A stretch of 64,000 bases of DNA from Pseudomonadota bacterium (GCA_021777535.1 JAJYDN010000005.1:37176-101175); one strand, 5' to 3'; positions 1-10,924 are shown, counted from the first letter of the stretch. The notes: generated by a model not told the origin, from the letters alone. Numbers and translations are program-made.

Positions 1-246
1 GCTCAGCATCGGGTACGCAAAGCTCACCGCTACGCGCGACAGCACCAGCAGCCAGACGACGAAGCTCACGACATAGATGACGAGGCCGCCGATCACGAAT
101 GGATTGGCCGCGACCCGCAGGCCAATGGGGATGATGTTGTCCCAATGGAAGGCGAAATAGCCGATGCGGCGCATGCCTTCTTTCAAAAGCAGCTGCGCAA
201 CGGCGTTCAAAAGCACGCCAAAGATGATGATGGGGAGATAGCGCAT
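1..246 (-). CDS. EamA/SMR-like small membrane protein (partial, runs off window)
   Basis: The first 82 residues are visible from an ATG at 246; the end lies outside the window. The start MRYLPIIIFGVLLNAVAQLLL is a membrane helix with the small-residue/Gln pattern of the small multidrug resistance and ArnE-type EamA proteins, followed by a loop and a second helix near residues 50-72. It begins 4 bases after the stop of the ArnT-like gene, so the two are probably cotranscribed. ArnE/ArnF-type proteins flip undecaprenyl-linked sugars used by ArnT; that role is inferred from family and neighbour. Confidence 0.75.
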   Translation of the reverse strand, partial: MRYLPIIIFGVLLNAVAQLLLKEGMRRIGYFAFHWDNIIPIGLRVAANPFVIGGLVIYVVSFVVWLLVLSRVAVSFAYPMLS

Positions 247-250
247 GAGG

Positions 251-1924
251 CTACCCTTTGTTGCAGACGATGACATGAAAAGGATTCTCCGCCACCATAT
301 GCATCCGGATATGACGTTTTTCCAGACGTCTGTAGGTGGGGCGGTTGGTCACGAGATAGACGGTGCGGCCACTGTTCCACTGGCGCCAGAAACGGCGGCC
401 ATCCATGACCCAGGGCGTCTTCTCCAGTGTCGTGCCGTAGCCCAGTTCACCCTTGAAATCGACGATCTCGACGCGCCGCCTGAGATAGACCGGCAGATCC
501 TGATTGTAGCCGCCGTAGCAGGCGACGATGGAGGCCGGCGTGAGGCGCGGCGCGAGCGTCAAGGCGAGCGGCTTGATGCTGCGCGTATCGAGATAGTGGG
601 CGCCGGCATTGACCCCCCAGAGGAACACCGTAAACCCGCAAGCGAGGACGATGACGCCGGGCGCCATGCCCTTGCGCAGACCGGTTGCGGCCGCCGCCAC
701 GCCGGCGAGGGCAAGCGCCGCGCCGACACAGGCCATCACGATCGGCATGGTGTGCGGCTGCAGGCTTGGGCGAGTGGCCGGCACGACGATCGCAACGGCA
801 AGACCGAGGAGGACGCCGATGACGCCCACCGCGTAAAAGGCGATGCGGTCGGCGCGGGACAGCGGGGCAGTCCAGCGGTCGGCGAGATAACGGCCGATCA
901 GGATGGCAGCGGCCGGGAACACCGGCAGGATGTAGGGAATGAGCTTGGAATCGGATACCGAGAAGAACACGAAAATGGAGGCGACCCAGATGACGAGCAG
1001 CATCGTGGACCGGTGCGCCCCCCGCTCCGCAAAGCGAAAGCGCAGGCTGAAGCGGGCCGCCTGCGCAAAGAAGACGCTCCACGGCAGCAGGCCGGCCAGA
1101 AGAATGGGCACGAAGTACCAGAAGGGCTGATAGCGGTGCGCCACATGCGTGAGATAGCGCTCAAAATGCTGGCGGATGAAGTAGTAGTGCAGAAAGGTCG
1201 GGTGATGCAGCTGCATCATGATGTGCCAGGGCGCCGCGATCAGCAGGTAGAGCACCGTGTTCTGGCCGAGGTACATGCGCCGCAACTGCTGCCAGTCCCA
1301 ATAGAACATGATCCACAGGCCGATCGCCATCATCGGGAACACGATGCCTATCAGGCCCTTGGTCAGCGTCGCCAGGGCGGCGAAGACAAAGGCGAGCCCC
1401 ATCCCGAAGCGCCGCTCAAGGCCCATGGGCCGGCCTTCGGCCCACACGAAGGCAAAGAGGCTGAGGGACAGAAGGACCGACACCGTCATGTCGAGCGTGA
1501 TGATGTGACCCAGCGCGAAGTAGAGGAGCGAGGTGCCGAGGACGAGCGCCGACAGCAGTCCCGCGCGGCGCCCGTAGAGATGGCGGCCGAGGGCATAGAC
1601 GGCAACACAACCGGAGACCGCAAAGAAGGCGGTCCACAGGCGCATCGACCACTGGTTCAGGCCAAACAGATGGATCGAGACGGTCTGCAGCCAGTAAAAC
1701 AGGGGCGGCTTCTCGAAATACAGGACACCATCGAGCCGCGGTGTCAGGTAGTGGCCGCTCGCGACCATTTCGCGCGGGATCTCGCAGTAGCGCGCCTCGT
1801 CAGGCACCCCGAATTCGCGGCTGCCCAGCATGAAGGCGTATACGATGGCCGCGATCAGGCCAACGGTGAAGATGTCGCGGGACCAGGAGGCGGTATCAGG
1901 GTTTTTCGTGCGCGTGAAAGACAT
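251..1924 (-). CDS. ArnT-like PMT-family glycosyltransferase
   Basis: About 557 residues. The first periplasmic loop carries DEARYCEIPREM followed by FEKPPLFYW, the signature of ArnT (GT83) and related dolichol-mannosyltransferase-like enzymes; roughly a dozen hydrophobic helices follow. ArnT transfers 4-amino-4-deoxy-L-arabinose from undecaprenyl phosphate to lipid A in the inner membrane. No other arn biosynthesis gene is in view, so the sugar donor is unknown and another glycan acceptor is possible. The ATG at 1924 (MSFTRTKNP) is preferred over an upstream GTG at 1969, which would add 15 residues unlike the family. The downstream EamA-like gene follows after 4 bases. Confidence 0.85.
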   Translation of the reverse strand: MSFTRTKNPDTASWSRDIFTVGLIAAIVYAFMLGSREFGVPDEARYCEIPREMVASGHYLTPRLDGVLYFEKPPLFYWLQTVSIHLFGLNQWSMRLWTAFFAVSGCVAVYALGRHLYGRRAGLLSALVLGTSLLYFALGHIITLDMTVSVLLSLSLFAFVWAEGRPMGLERRFGMGLAFVFAALATLTKGLIGIVFPMMAIGLWIMFYWDWQQLRRMYLGQNTVLYLLIAAPWHIMMQLHHPTFLHYYFIRQHFERYLTHVAHRYQPFWYFVPILLAGLLPWSVFFAQAARFSLRFRFAERGAHRSTMLLVIWVASIFVFFSVSDSKLIPYILPVFPAAAILIGRYLADRWTAPLSRADRIAFYAVGVIGVLLGLAVAIVVPATRPSLQPHTMPIVMACVGAALALAGVAAAATGLRKGMAPGVIVLACGFTVFLWGVNAGAHYLDTRSIKPLALTLAPRLTPASIVACYGGYNQDLPVYLRRRVEIVDFKGELGYGTTLEKTPWVMDGRRFWRQWNSGRTVYLVTNRPTYRRLEKRHIRMHMVAENPFHVIVCNKG

Positions 1925-2087
1925 GTCGGACCGTATGATTTGGGAGGAAGCGTAGCATAAATGGCACACCGACGGCCATAAGAACGGCGCCTGGCGCGAG
2001 GGTGGCGGAAGCCGCCGTCCGTACGGTTGCGCCGCTCGTCGGCGGTGATTACATTAAGGGGGGAAAAATCAGACGGATGGAGACTCC

Positions 2088-2540
2088 ATGGATAAGAAAA
2101 TTGCGGTGGCAGTAACGGCTTTGTGCACGTGCCTCGGCACCTTGCCAGCCCACGCAGCACCCCGCGCGAACACCTTCCCGGCAGCGGTGAAGGCGGGCCG
2201 GCACATTTTCATGACCGACACTTTTGGCAGCAGGGAACGCTCGAACAAAGGCGTGAAGATGACGTGCGACAGCTGCCATATCAACGGCGGGACGACCATG
2301 GGCCGGCTGCCCAATGGCAAACGGTTCCCGAGCCTCGTGAACGCGGTCGCGATCTTCCCCCGCTATAACCCGCGCATGCATAAGGTCATCACCCTGGAAA
2401 CACAGATCCGGGCCTGCATCCAAAATGGCCTGATGGGGCATGCGCCGGCATACGGCAGCCAGACGATGACCGACCTCGTAAGCTATCTCGCATCGATCGC
2501 CCACGGTCAGCCGGTCACGCCCAACGGCATGCCGCGCTAG
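2088..2540 (+). CDS. Periplasmic monoheme c-type cytochrome
   Basis: 150 residues with a Sec signal peptide (MDKKIAVAVTALCTCLGTLPAHA). A single CxxCH heme site (CDSCH) lies near residue 62, followed by a C-terminal segment with RACIQNGLMG and LVSYLASIAHG, which resembles the helix packing of SoxX/TsdA-type cytochrome domains. It probably carries electrons in the periplasm; partner and pathway are not shown by the sequence. GGAG lies 6 bases before the ATG. The stop overlaps that of the convergent phosphoesterase gene within the palindrome CTAG. Confidence 0.85.
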   Translation: MDKKIAVAVTALCTCLGTLPAHAAPRANTFPAAVKAGRHIFMTDTFGSRERSNKGVKMTCDSCHINGGTTMGRLPNGKRFPSLVNAVAIFPRYNPRMHKVITLETQIRACIQNGLMGHAPAYGSQTMTDLVSYLASIAHGQPVTPNGMPR

Positions 2541-3046
2541 GCGGGCGTCCGGATCTCGAATGTCCAGGCGGCCAGATCGGCGAGCACGTAGGTAGCGGGG
2601 GCACCGATGCCGCCGATCGTACCCGGGTTCACCAGCATGGTCTGGCCGCCCTTGACGTTCGCGACACTCCTGACTGCGGCCACGTGATCGTGGCCGCAGC
2701 AGACCACATCCCAATCCCCCGTACAGGCCATCGCGTACGCGTAGTGGGGATAATGGACCAGAAAAACCCGCCGCCCGCCGAGCTCGATGTCCGCGTCCTG
2801 GCCATGGTAGTGCACGAAGGTATCGTGCTCATGCGCAAGCCGGGTCATGGAATAGGTGTCGCCCGTGTTGTTGCCATGAATGGCGTGCACAGGAAGGCCG
2901 TGACGCCGCAGGGTTCGCAACGTGCCCGGGGCAACGATATCACCACAGTGGAGAACCGCCTCGGCGCCTAGGGCCTTGGCTTCCGCGACCGCAGCATTCA
3001 GGGGGTCACGGTTGTCGTGACTATCGGAGACTATGCAGAGTTTCAC
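2537..3046 (-). CDS. Metallophosphoesterase of the YfcE/MJ0936 type
   Basis: 169 residues from a GTG at 3046 (VKLCIVSDSHDN). Calcineurin-fold motifs appear in order: SDSHDN, HCGDI, HGNNTGD and VCCGHDH, all metal ligands of the YfcE/Vps29 family. Such enzymes hydrolyse phosphodiesters with Mn2+ or related metals; the physiological substrate is generally unknown. The late GTG start is chosen because the family begins right before the first metal motif. It stands alone, convergent with the cytochrome gene. Confidence 0.85.
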   Translation of the reverse strand: MKLCIVSDSHDNRDPLNAAVAEAKALGAEAVLHCGDIVAPGTLRTLRRHGLPVHAIHGNNTGDTYSMTRLAHEHDTFVHYHGQDADIELGGRRVFLVHYPHYAYAMACTGDWDVVCCGHDHVAAVRSVANVKGGQTMLVNPGTIGGIGAPATYVLADLAAWTFEIRTPA

Positions 3047-3117
3047 GCGGCGTAGTGTAGCAACAGAGCCGCCATTTGAGCACAACTGGGCACAACTTTT
3101 TTTAGCGGAAAAGCACC

Positions 3118-3150
3118 CAGCCAGGGGGGCGTTACATCCCCCCCTGGCTG
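3118..3150 (-). terminator. Intrinsic terminator after hppA
   Basis: A 12-bp stem (CAGCCAGGGGGG paired with CCCCCCTGGCTG) with a loop of about 8 bases lies 9 bases past the hppA stop. On the minus strand it is followed by a short T-run (GCTTTTCC). Confidence 0.75.
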
Positions 3151-3158
3151 AGCCGTTC

Positions 3159-5204
3159 TTAGTGGACGAGAGTGACGATCAAGAGCGCCACGATATTGAT
3201 GATCTTGATCAGCGGATTGACGGCCGGTCCGGCCGTGTCCTTGTACGGGTCGCCGACGGTGTCACCGGTGACCGCCGCCTTGTGGGCATCCGAACCCTTG
3301 CCACCAAAGTGGTTGTCTTCGATGTACTTCTTGGCGTTATCCCAGGCACCACCGCCCGTTGTCATCGAGATCGCCACGAAGATACCGGTCACGATGCTGC
3401 CCATCAGCACACCGCCCAGGGCCTGCGCGCCGAGGAACACGCCGACCACGACCGGCACCAGCACCGGCAGCAGCGACGGCACCACCATCTCGCGGATCGC
3501 GGCCTTGGTCAGCATGTCGACCGCGCGCGAGTAGTCGGGCTTGGCCGTGCCTTCCATGATGCCGGCGATCTCCTTGAACTGGCGCCGCACCTCGACGACC
3601 ACTGAACCGGCCGCGCGACCCACCGCCTCCATGGCCATGGCGCCAAAGAGGTAGGGAACGAGACCGCCCAGGAAGAGGCCGATGATGACCATGTGGTTGG
3701 ACAGGTCGAACGTCAGCCCCTGATGCCCGCTCTGCTTGAGCTTGTCGGTGAAGTCCGCAAACAACACCAGCGCCGCGAGTCCCGCCGAACCAATGGCGTA
3801 GCCCTTGGTAACCGCCTTCGTGGTGTTGCCGACCGCATCCAGCGGATCGGTGACCGCCCGGACGCTCGCCGGAAGGTCTGCCATCTCGGCGATACCGCCG
3901 GCGTTGTCCGTGATGGGGCCGTAGGCGTCCAGCGCGACGATCATCCCCGCAAGCGACAGCATCGCCGTCGCCGCGATGGCGATTCCGTACAGGCCGGCAA
4001 AATAATAGCTGAGCGCGATGCCAAGGCAGATCGCCAGCACCGGAGCCGCGGTGGCCTTCATGGATACCGCAAGACCGGCGATGACGTTGGTGCCATGGCC
4101 CGTCGTCGACGCCTGCGCGATGGAGCGCACGGGCGCAAACTCGGTGGCCGTGTAGTATTCGGTGATGACGACCAGAAGCCCGGTGACGAGGAGACCGGTC
4201 AGCGCCGAATAATAGAGGTCCATCATCGTGTAGTGGTGGCCATTGATGGCGACCTGACTCAGGCCGGCCATCATGTAGTGCGTGACCGGATAGAAGAGGG
4301 CAGCCGCGAGGACACCCGCCACGATGAGGCCGCGGTAGAGCGCGCTCATGATGCGCTGGCCCGGCTTTACCCGGACGAACTGCGCACCGACGATGGTCGC
4401 GATGATCGACGCCGCACCCAGCATCAGGGGATACAGAAGAGCGTGATGCATGCCCTGATAATCCATGTGGCCAAGCACCATGCTCGCGACCACCGTCACC
4501 GCATAGGTCTCGAACAGGTCGGCCGCCATGCCGGCGCAGTCACCGACGTTGTCACCGACGTTGTCGGCGATGACCGCCGGATTACGCGGATCATCCTCGG
4601 GAATGCCTGCCTCGACCTTGCCGACCAGGTCCGCACCGACATCGGCGCCCTTGGTGAAGATACCGCCCCCAAGCCGCGCGAAAATCGAGATGAGCGACCC
4701 GCCGAATGCCAGCCCCACGAGGGGTGCCACATGCACCGGCTGACCTGCCGGAGTCATATGGACCAGGATCGTGTAATAGCCGGCAATACCGAGGAGGCCA
4801 AGACCCACCACCAGAAGACCCGTGATCGCGCCGCCGCGGAACGCCACCCGCAGTGCCTGGGTCAACCCCTCACTGGCCGCCTGCGTGGTGCGGACGTTGG
4901 CCCGTACCGACACGTTCATGCCGATGTAGCCGGCTGCCGCCGACAGGATGGCGCCGGTCAGGAAACCGAACGCCGTGGTTGCGCCGATGAAATAGTAGAG
5001 CAGGGCAAACACCACCACACCGACCATGCCGATGGTGCTGTACTGGCGGTTCAGATAGGCAGATGCGCCCACCTGAACCGCCTTGGCAATCTCCATCATG
5101 CGCGGAGACCCCGTGGACTGCTTCAGAACCCACCCTATCGACACGGCACCATAGACAAGCGCCGCTGCCGCACAGGCAAAAATAATGACCAGACTATCAG
5201 ACAT
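3159..5204 (-). CDS. hppA: K+-independent proton-translocating membrane pyrophosphatase
   Basis: 681 residues with about 16 hydrophobic helices. The substrate loop [13 protein letters not shown] and the acidic motif [19 protein letters not shown] bind Mg-PPi. The segment [14 protein letters not shown] has Lys where K+-dependent enzymes have Ala, so this is the K+-independent H+-pumping subclass. It converts PPi hydrolysis into a proton gradient in the inner membrane. It is followed on the same strand by the pfp cluster upstream, a pairing known from Methylococcus, where PPi links glycolysis to membrane energy. A strong terminator follows the stop. Confidence 0.97.
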   Translation of the reverse strand: MSDSLVIIFACAAAALVYGAVSIGWVLKQSTGSPRMMEIAKAVQVGASAYLNRQYSTIGMVGVVVFALLYYFIGATTAFGFLTGAILSAAAGYIGMNVSVRANVRTTQAASEGLTQALRVAFRGGAITGLLVVGLGLLGIAGYYTILVHMTPAGQPVHVAPLVGLAFGGSLISIFARLGGGIFTKGADVGADLVGKVEAGIPEDDPRNPAVIADNVGDNVGDCAGMAADLFETYAVTVVASMVLGHMDYQGMHHALLYPLMLGAASIIATIVGAQFVRVKPGQRIMSALYRGLIVAGVLAAALFYPVTHYMMAGLSQVAINGHHYTMMDLYYSALTGLLVTGLLVVITEYYTATEFAPVRSIAQASTTGHGTNVIAGLAVSMKATAAPVLAICLGIALSYYFAGLYGIAIAATAMLSLAGMIVALDAYGPITDNAGGIAEMADLPASVRAVTDPLDAVGNTTKAVTKGYAIGSAGLAALVLFADFTDKLKQSGHQGLTFDLSNHMVIIGLFLGGLVPYLFGAMAMEAVGRAAGSVVVEVRRQFKEIAGIMEGTAKPDYSRAVDMLTKAAIREMVVPSLLPVLVPVVVGVFLGAQALGGVLMGSIVTGIFVAISMTTGGGAWDNAKKYIEDNHFGGKGSDAHKAAVTGDTVGDPYKDTAGPAVNPLIKIINIVALLIVTLVH

Positions 5205-5248
5205 ACCTTTCCTCCCTATCGCTAAATATCGGTCGCCCCAACACCCGG

Positions 5249-5461
5249 CTAATCTTTCAGTGCTACTCCCCCTTCAAAGCGCGTGCCCGGCTCGAACCCA
5301 AAAACACGATCCAGGCCCGTCTCACGGATCAGCGCGTCCACTGCCGCCTGCCCGTGCTCCCGAAAGACTTCGGACAGGATGAGCTTCGCGGCGTTACCGT
5401 TGTAAAAGCCGCCGAAGCCAGCCTGGACCAAAAGGAGCTCACGCGCCTTGTCGATAGTCAT
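5249..5461 (-). CDS. Small conserved-looking protein coupled to pfp
   Basis: 70 residues starting [20 protein letters not shown] from the ATG at 5461, only 2 bases after the pfp stop. The context and the dense helical composition suggest a real translationally coupled gene. No signal peptide, membrane helix or catalytic motif is visible. I do not recognise the family. Its position between pfp and hppA suggests a role in PPi-dependent sugar phosphate metabolism, which is inference only. Confidence 0.7.
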   Translation of the reverse strand: MTIDKARELLLVQAGFGGFYNGNAAKLILSEVFREHGQAAVDALIRETGLDRVFGFEPGTRFEGGVALKD

Positions 5462-5463
5462 CC

Positions 5464-6729
5464 CTAGACCTTGAAAGTGCCGCCCAGCTTCTTTTTGACC
5501 GCCGCGTTCTTCAGGGTGACATATTGCGGCAGGCCATTCTTGTAGGGCGGATAATCCTCGCCCTGGATGAGCGGCTCGAGATAGGTACGGCACTTCTTGG
5601 TGATACCGAACCCGTCGGCCGTGATGTAATCGGCGGGCATTTTCTTCTCGACATTGGCCACATCCGCCAGATCCGCCTCGCCGACCGTCCATTTATAGGG
5701 CTTGTTCGACTGCCGGACGATGACCGGCATGACGGCGTTGCGGCCCTTCAGGGCCAGCTCCACGGCCTTCTTGCCGAGCGCATAGGCCTGTTCGACATCG
5801 GTCTTCGAGGCGATATGGCGCGCGGCCCGCTGCAGATAATCGGCAACGGCCCAATGATACTTGTAACCCAGCTTGTCCTTGATGAGCTGCGCAATCACCG
5901 GCGCCACACCACCCAGCTGGGCATGACCAAAGGCGTCTTTCGTGCCGCTTTCGGCCAGGAAGCGCCCTGCCTTGTCACGCACACCCTCGGACACCACGAT
6001 GGCGCAGTAGCCTTGGGCCTTGACGGTCTTGCCGACCTTGGCCAGAAAGGCTTCCTCGTCGAATTCACGCTCCGGGAACAGGATCACGTGCGGCGCATCC
6101 CCGGCCTTTTCCGCCGCAAGCCCCGCTGCCGCCGCGATCCATCCGGCGTGACGGCCCATGACCTCCATGACGAAGATCTTGGTCGAGGTCTTGGCCATGC
6201 TTGCCACGTCGAAGGCGGCTTCCCGGATCGAAACGGCCACATATTTGGCAACCGATCCGAAGCCCGGCGAACAGTCCGTGATGGGCAGATCGTTGTCGAC
6301 GGTCTTTGGCACGCCCACGCAGATGACCGGGTACCCGAGCCGCTCGCCGATCTGGGATACCTTATAGGCGGTATCCTGCGAATCACCACCCCCGTTGTAG
6401 AAGAAGTAGCCGATGTTGTGCGCCTTGAAAACCTCGATCAACCGCTCGTATTGGGCCCTGTTTTCCTCTAGGCCCTTCAGCTTGTAACGGCATGACCCGA
6501 AGGCACCGGCAGGCGTATGGCGCAAGGCCCGAATGGCCGCTGCCGACTCCTTGCTGGTGTCGATCAAGTCTTCCGTCAGCGCGCCAATGATGCCGTTGCG
6601 CCCCGCGTAGACCTTGCCGATCTTGGTTTTGTGCTTGCGCGCGGTCTCGATGACACCGCATGCCGACGCATTGATGACGGCTGTCACACCGCCAGACTGG
6701 GCGTAAAACGCATTTTTCGGTCTTGCCAT
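5464..6729 (-). CDS. pfp: Pyrophosphate-dependent 6-phosphofructokinase
   Basis: 421 residues from the ATG at 6729, which has AGGTG spaced 6 bases upstream; a GTG 9 bases earlier is possible. Motifs in order are GGVTAVINAS near the N terminus, GGGDSQDTA (the Asp after the glycines blocks ATP and marks PPi use), PKTVDNDLP with the PPi-type Lys, and EVMGRHAGW. It reversibly phosphorylates fructose 6-phosphate using PPi. Together with the downstream small gene and hppA it forms a PPi-metabolism cluster. Confidence 0.95.
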   Translation of the reverse strand: MARPKNAFYAQSGGVTAVINASACGVIETARKHKTKIGKVYAGRNGIIGALTEDLIDTSKESAAAIRALRHTPAGAFGSCRYKLKGLEENRAQYERLIEVFKAHNIGYFFYNGGGDSQDTAYKVSQIGERLGYPVICVGVPKTVDNDLPITDCSPGFGSVAKYVAVSIREAAFDVASMAKTSTKIFVMEVMGRHAGWIAAAAGLAAEKAGDAPHVILFPEREFDEEAFLAKVGKTVKAQGYCAIVVSEGVRDKAGRFLAESGTKDAFGHAQLGGVAPVIAQLIKDKLGYKYHWAVADYLQRAARHIASKTDVEQAYALGKKAVELALKGRNAVMPVIVRQSNKPYKWTVGEADLADVANVEKKMPADYITADGFGITKKCRTYLEPLIQGEDYPPYKNGLPQYVTLKNAAVKKKLGGTFKV

Positions 6730-6778
6730 GTGTTGCACCTATCTCAGTAAAAGAAAAACCTGCCGGCACCGCCCCGCC

Positions 6779-7141
6779 CTACCGCCGGGGCGGCACTTCG
6801 GCCGACAATCCACGCTGCCGCTCGTGATCGGCCTGCAGCTGCAATACGTGCGTCACGCACTCCCCGAGGTCGTCATAGACATCACGGCCCGTCCCGTACT
6901 GTTCATTGGGGGAGTAGAAGAACTGGCATTTGTAGCGGCTTTCGCCGACCTTGAATATGACGAAACTGGTGCCGCGCTCAGTCCAGAATAGCGTCGGGCA
7001 GAAGGTGAGAGTGGTGGATTCGGGGTCGAGGCGCAGTTCGCTGTCAGCTAACTCGATGGATACCGATTTGCCGTAACGTTCCTGTACGGTCGTGCGCGCC
7101 ACCCAGAGTTCGGTGTCGGTAAAGTCCTGTATAGGTTTCAT
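6779..7141 (-). CDS. Hypothetical protein
   Basis: 120 residues, beginning MKPIQDFTDTELWVARTTVQ. It is soluble, rich in aromatic and acidic residues, with alternating beta-type segments and no signal peptide or recognised motif. It lies 50 bases upstream of pfp on the same strand and may be cotranscribed with it. Codon use looks like that of its neighbours. I do not recognise the family. Confidence 0.7.
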   Translation of the reverse strand: MKPIQDFTDTELWVARTTVQERYGKSVSIELADSELRLDPESTTLTFCPTLFWTERGTSFVIFKVGESRYKCQFFYSPNEQYGTGRDVYDDLGECVTHVLQLQADHERQRGLSAEVPPRR

Positions 7142-7587
7142 CAGGTCACATCAATTTTTGGTATCGCCTCATAACGATACAACTAGGTTAACCGTAAAAG
7201 CCCGTTCTTGTATATGCGCCGGAAGCGGCAGCGCCACTTTTTTTCACGGGCGGCGCGCGCTTGGCATCGGTGCGTCATGGAGCGAGTCCAAAAGCTGCGC
7301 CCGCACGAAGCGCGGCGCAGCCGCCGCCACCGGGAGGTCGCGCGGACTCGTTTTAAGGGTGCACAGACCCTGCGGCGCCGAGGACGCGGGGTCGTCTTGC
7401 CTGCCCCGTGGCGCCATGGATCGTCCGGGCGACCGCATCACACCGGCATCGTGAACAGAAAAATGCGTCGACTGCCAATAAAATATTGACGCGAAAAAAA
7501 TAGGAAGGTAGCTTAGGCACGGGACCGCCCTCGGGCACAATATAACGAATCTCTAATAGGTCACTAAGCACCTAAAGCGAGCACACC
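7142..7587. other. Intergenic region between hypothetical gene and adk
   Basis: 446 bases between two divergent genes. No convincing gene is seen. The last 110 bases are AT-rich and hold a candidate adk promoter; the rest is GC-rich with no obvious structure. Confidence 0.6.
7486..7514 (+). promoter_or_regulatory. Candidate sigma-70 promoter of adk
   Basis: TTGACG and TAGCTT are separated by exactly 17 bases, with an A-tract in the spacer, in an AT-rich stretch about 75 bases before the adk ATG. A second weak -10 (TATAAC) lies nearer the gene. Confidence 0.4.
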
Positions 7588-8676
7588 ATGCGAATCGTGT
7601 TATTGGGAGCGCCTGGATCTGGAAAAGGGACCCAGGCGAAATTGTTGGTTGAGAAGTACAAGATCCCGCAGATCTCCACCGGCGATCTGCTGCGGGCAGC
7701 GGTCAGCGCGGGCACGGAACTCGGGCGCCGCGCAAAGGCCGCCATGGACGCGGGCCAGCTGGTGTCAGACGACATCGTGCTGGGCATGATCCAGGACCGG
7801 TTAAGCCAGCCCGACGCCAAAAACGGCTTTATCCTGGATGGGTTTCCGCGCAGCAACCCCCAGGCCCAGGCACTGGATTCCCTGCTGGCACGTCTCGGCC
7901 AGCCGCTGCAGCTCGCCCTGCTCGTCGATGTCGATTCCTCGGAACTGATGAAGCGCCTCACGGGCCGCCGTACTTGCGAAAAATGCGGTCAGATGTACAA
8001 CGTCTACTTCTCGCCACCCAAGGTGAGCGGCGTGTGCGACAAGTGCGGCGGCAAACTCATGCAGCGCTCGGACGACAATGAGGAGACCATCGGCAAGCGC
8101 CTGAAGGTCTACGAAGAGCAGACGGCGCCGCTCATCAGCTACTACCGCATGCAGAACAAGCTGCGGAAGGTGGCGGGCGTCGGCAGCATGCAGGATATTT
8201 TCCGCTCGATCACCAACCTGATCGAACAGCACATCCATCCCCTGTCGGCCCTGAAGCCGGCCGCCACACCGCCTGCACCATCGGCCAGCAAGCCCCGGCT
8301 CGTGGCGCAGAACAAGGCGGCGCCGCAGCCGGCAGCCGGGTTGGCCACGGGCGGACGCGTAGCCCTGGCAACCAGCGCGGGCGAAGCCGCCAAGAAGGCA
8401 GCGGCAAAGAAGAAGGCAGCGGCAAAGAAGAAGGCGGCCCCCAAGAAGGCTGCGGCAAAGAAGGCGGCCCCCAAGAAGAAGGCTGCCGTAAAGAAGAAGG
8501 CGGCGCCGAAAGCCGCCGCGAAGAAGAAAGTGGCCGCCAAAAAGAAGGCCGCACCGAAGGCTGTCGTGAAGAAGAAAGTCGCCGTAAAGAAAAAGACGGT
8601 TGCCAAGAAGAAAGGCACCGCCAAAAAGGCCGCGACAAAGAAAGCGATCCGCAAGGGCGCGCGCAGCCGTCGTTAG
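7588..8676 (+). CDS. adk: Adenylate kinase with histone H1-like Lys/Ala-rich C-terminal tail
   Basis: 362 residues. Residues 1-217 are a complete long-form adenylate kinase: P-loop GAPGSGKGT (8-16), AMP-binding STGDLLR (30-36), DGFPRS (84-89), and a zinc-binding LID with Cys130, Cys133, Cys150 and Cys153. It interconverts ATP+AMP and 2 ADP. A Pro/Ala linker (about 222-265) leads to about 95 residues made of KKAAAKKK-type repeats ending KGARSRR, resembling histone H1 and AlgP-like DNA-binding tails. Normal Adk ends near residue 215-220. The tail has no internal stop and is followed by a good terminator, so it is part of the gene. A nucleic-acid-binding role for the tail is inference. Confidence 0.95.
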   Translation: MRIVLLGAPGSGKGTQAKLLVEKYKIPQISTGDLLRAAVSAGTELGRRAKAAMDAGQLVSDDIVLGMIQDRLSQPDAKNGFILDGFPRSNPQAQALDSLLARLGQPLQLALLVDVDSSELMKRLTGRRTCEKCGQMYNVYFSPPKVSGVCDKCGGKLMQRSDDNEETIGKRLKVYEEQTAPLISYYRMQNKLRKVAGVGSMQDIFRSITNLIEQHIHPLSALKPAATPPAPSASKPRLVAQNKAAPQPAAGLATGGRVALATSAGEAAKKAAAKKKAAAKKKAAPKKAAAKKAAPKKKAAVKKKAAPKAAAKKKVAAKKKAAPKAVVKKKVAVKKKTVAKKKGTAKKAATKKAIRKGARSRR

Positions 8677-8682
8677 CCGGAA

Positions 8683-8717
8683 GGACGCCACCCTCGGGTG
8701 GCGTCCTCTTCTTTTTT
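8683..8717 (+). terminator. Intrinsic terminator of adk
   Basis: A perfect 11-bp stem (GGACGCCACCC / GGGTGGCGTCC) with a tiny loop, followed by TCTTCTTTTTT, begins 6 bases after the adk stop. Confidence 0.92.
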
Positions 8718-10161
<1,444 letters not shown>

Positions 10162-10169
10162 GGGAATAC

Positions 10170-10907
10170 TTACAAAGGCTTGGAGTCGACGGCTGCCCGG
10201 CCGAGGATCTCCGTCTCGATCTGCTCGAGACTCGTGTGGCGAACGTCTTTGCCCTTGACCAGATAAATCACGTATTCACAGATATTGCGGGCATGGTCGC
10301 CGATACGCTCCAGCGCGCGCATTGCCCAGATGACGTTCAGGACCCGCGAGATCGTGCGCGGATCTTCCATCATGAAGGTGATCATCTGGCGCATCAGACC
10401 GTCATACTGCTTGTCCACCCGCCGGTCCTCGCGCGCAACCCGCACGGCGGCCTCCATATCGAGGCGGGCGAAGGCATCCAGGGCGTCGTGCACCATCTGG
10501 CGGACGTGGTCGCCGAGCGACTGCACTTCGACATAGCCATCCTTGGGACGTTCTTCAACGGCAAGCCGCACCGCCATCCGGCCGATCTTCTCCGCCTCGT
10601 CGCCTATGCGCTCGAGGTCGGTAATGGTCTTGATGACCGCCATGACGAGGCGCAGGTCGCTCGCCGTCGGCTGGCGCCGGGCGATGATCTGGTTGCATTC
10701 CTCGTCGATGGTGACATCCATCTTGTTGACCTTGATGTCGTTCTTGATGACCTCGTCACCGAGGACGGCGTCGCCTTTGACGAGCGCTGTCATGGCGTCG
10801 ACGATCTGCTGTTCCACGAGGCCGCCCATATGGAGCACGCGGGTACGGATATCCTCGAGCTCGGCATTGTAGCGCCGTGAAATGTGTGGGCTAACGTGCA
10901 GCTCCAT
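10170..10907 (-). CDS. phoU: Phosphate transport/signalling regulator PhoU
   Basis: 245 residues, helical, with the two-repeat PhoU architecture and conserved segments such as [12 protein letters not shown] and [13 protein letters not shown] (E/D-rich metal-binding helices). PhoU keeps PhoR silent when phosphate is sufficient, acting with the Pst transporter. It follows pstB by 17 bases and ends the phoB-phoR...pstB-phoU block. Confidence 0.95.
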   Translation of the reverse strand: MELHVSPHISRRYNAELEDIRTRVLHMGGLVEQQIVDAMTALVKGDAVLGDEVIKNDIKVNKMDVTIDEECNQIIARRQPTASDLRLVMAVIKTITDLERIGDEAEKIGRMAVRLAVEERPKDGYVEVQSLGDHVRQMVHDALDAFARLDMEAAVRVAREDRRVDKQYDGLMRQMITFMMEDPRTISRVLNVIWAMRALERIGDHARNICEYVIYLVKGKDVRHTSLEQIETEILGRAAVDSKPL

Positions 10908-10924
10908 CTGTCCTCCTCACTCCC

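Noticed and set aside
245..1960. Long plus-strand open frame antisense to the ArnT-like gene
   Set aside because: Charged, repeat-like composition without a family; caused by high-GC codon bias of the real minus-strand gene.
3693..5225. 510-codon plus-strand frame over hppA
   Set aside because: Antisense shadow; Arg/His/Asp-rich translation and hppA is unmistakable on the other strand.
7208..7489. Small Arg-rich frame between the hypothetical gene and adk
   Set aside because: No ribosome site, random-looking basic composition, overlaps the predicted adk promoter.
8400..8640. Lys/Ala codon repeats in adk as a noncoding microsatellite
   Set aside because: The repeat stays in frame with adk to a normal stop followed by a terminator, so it is coding.
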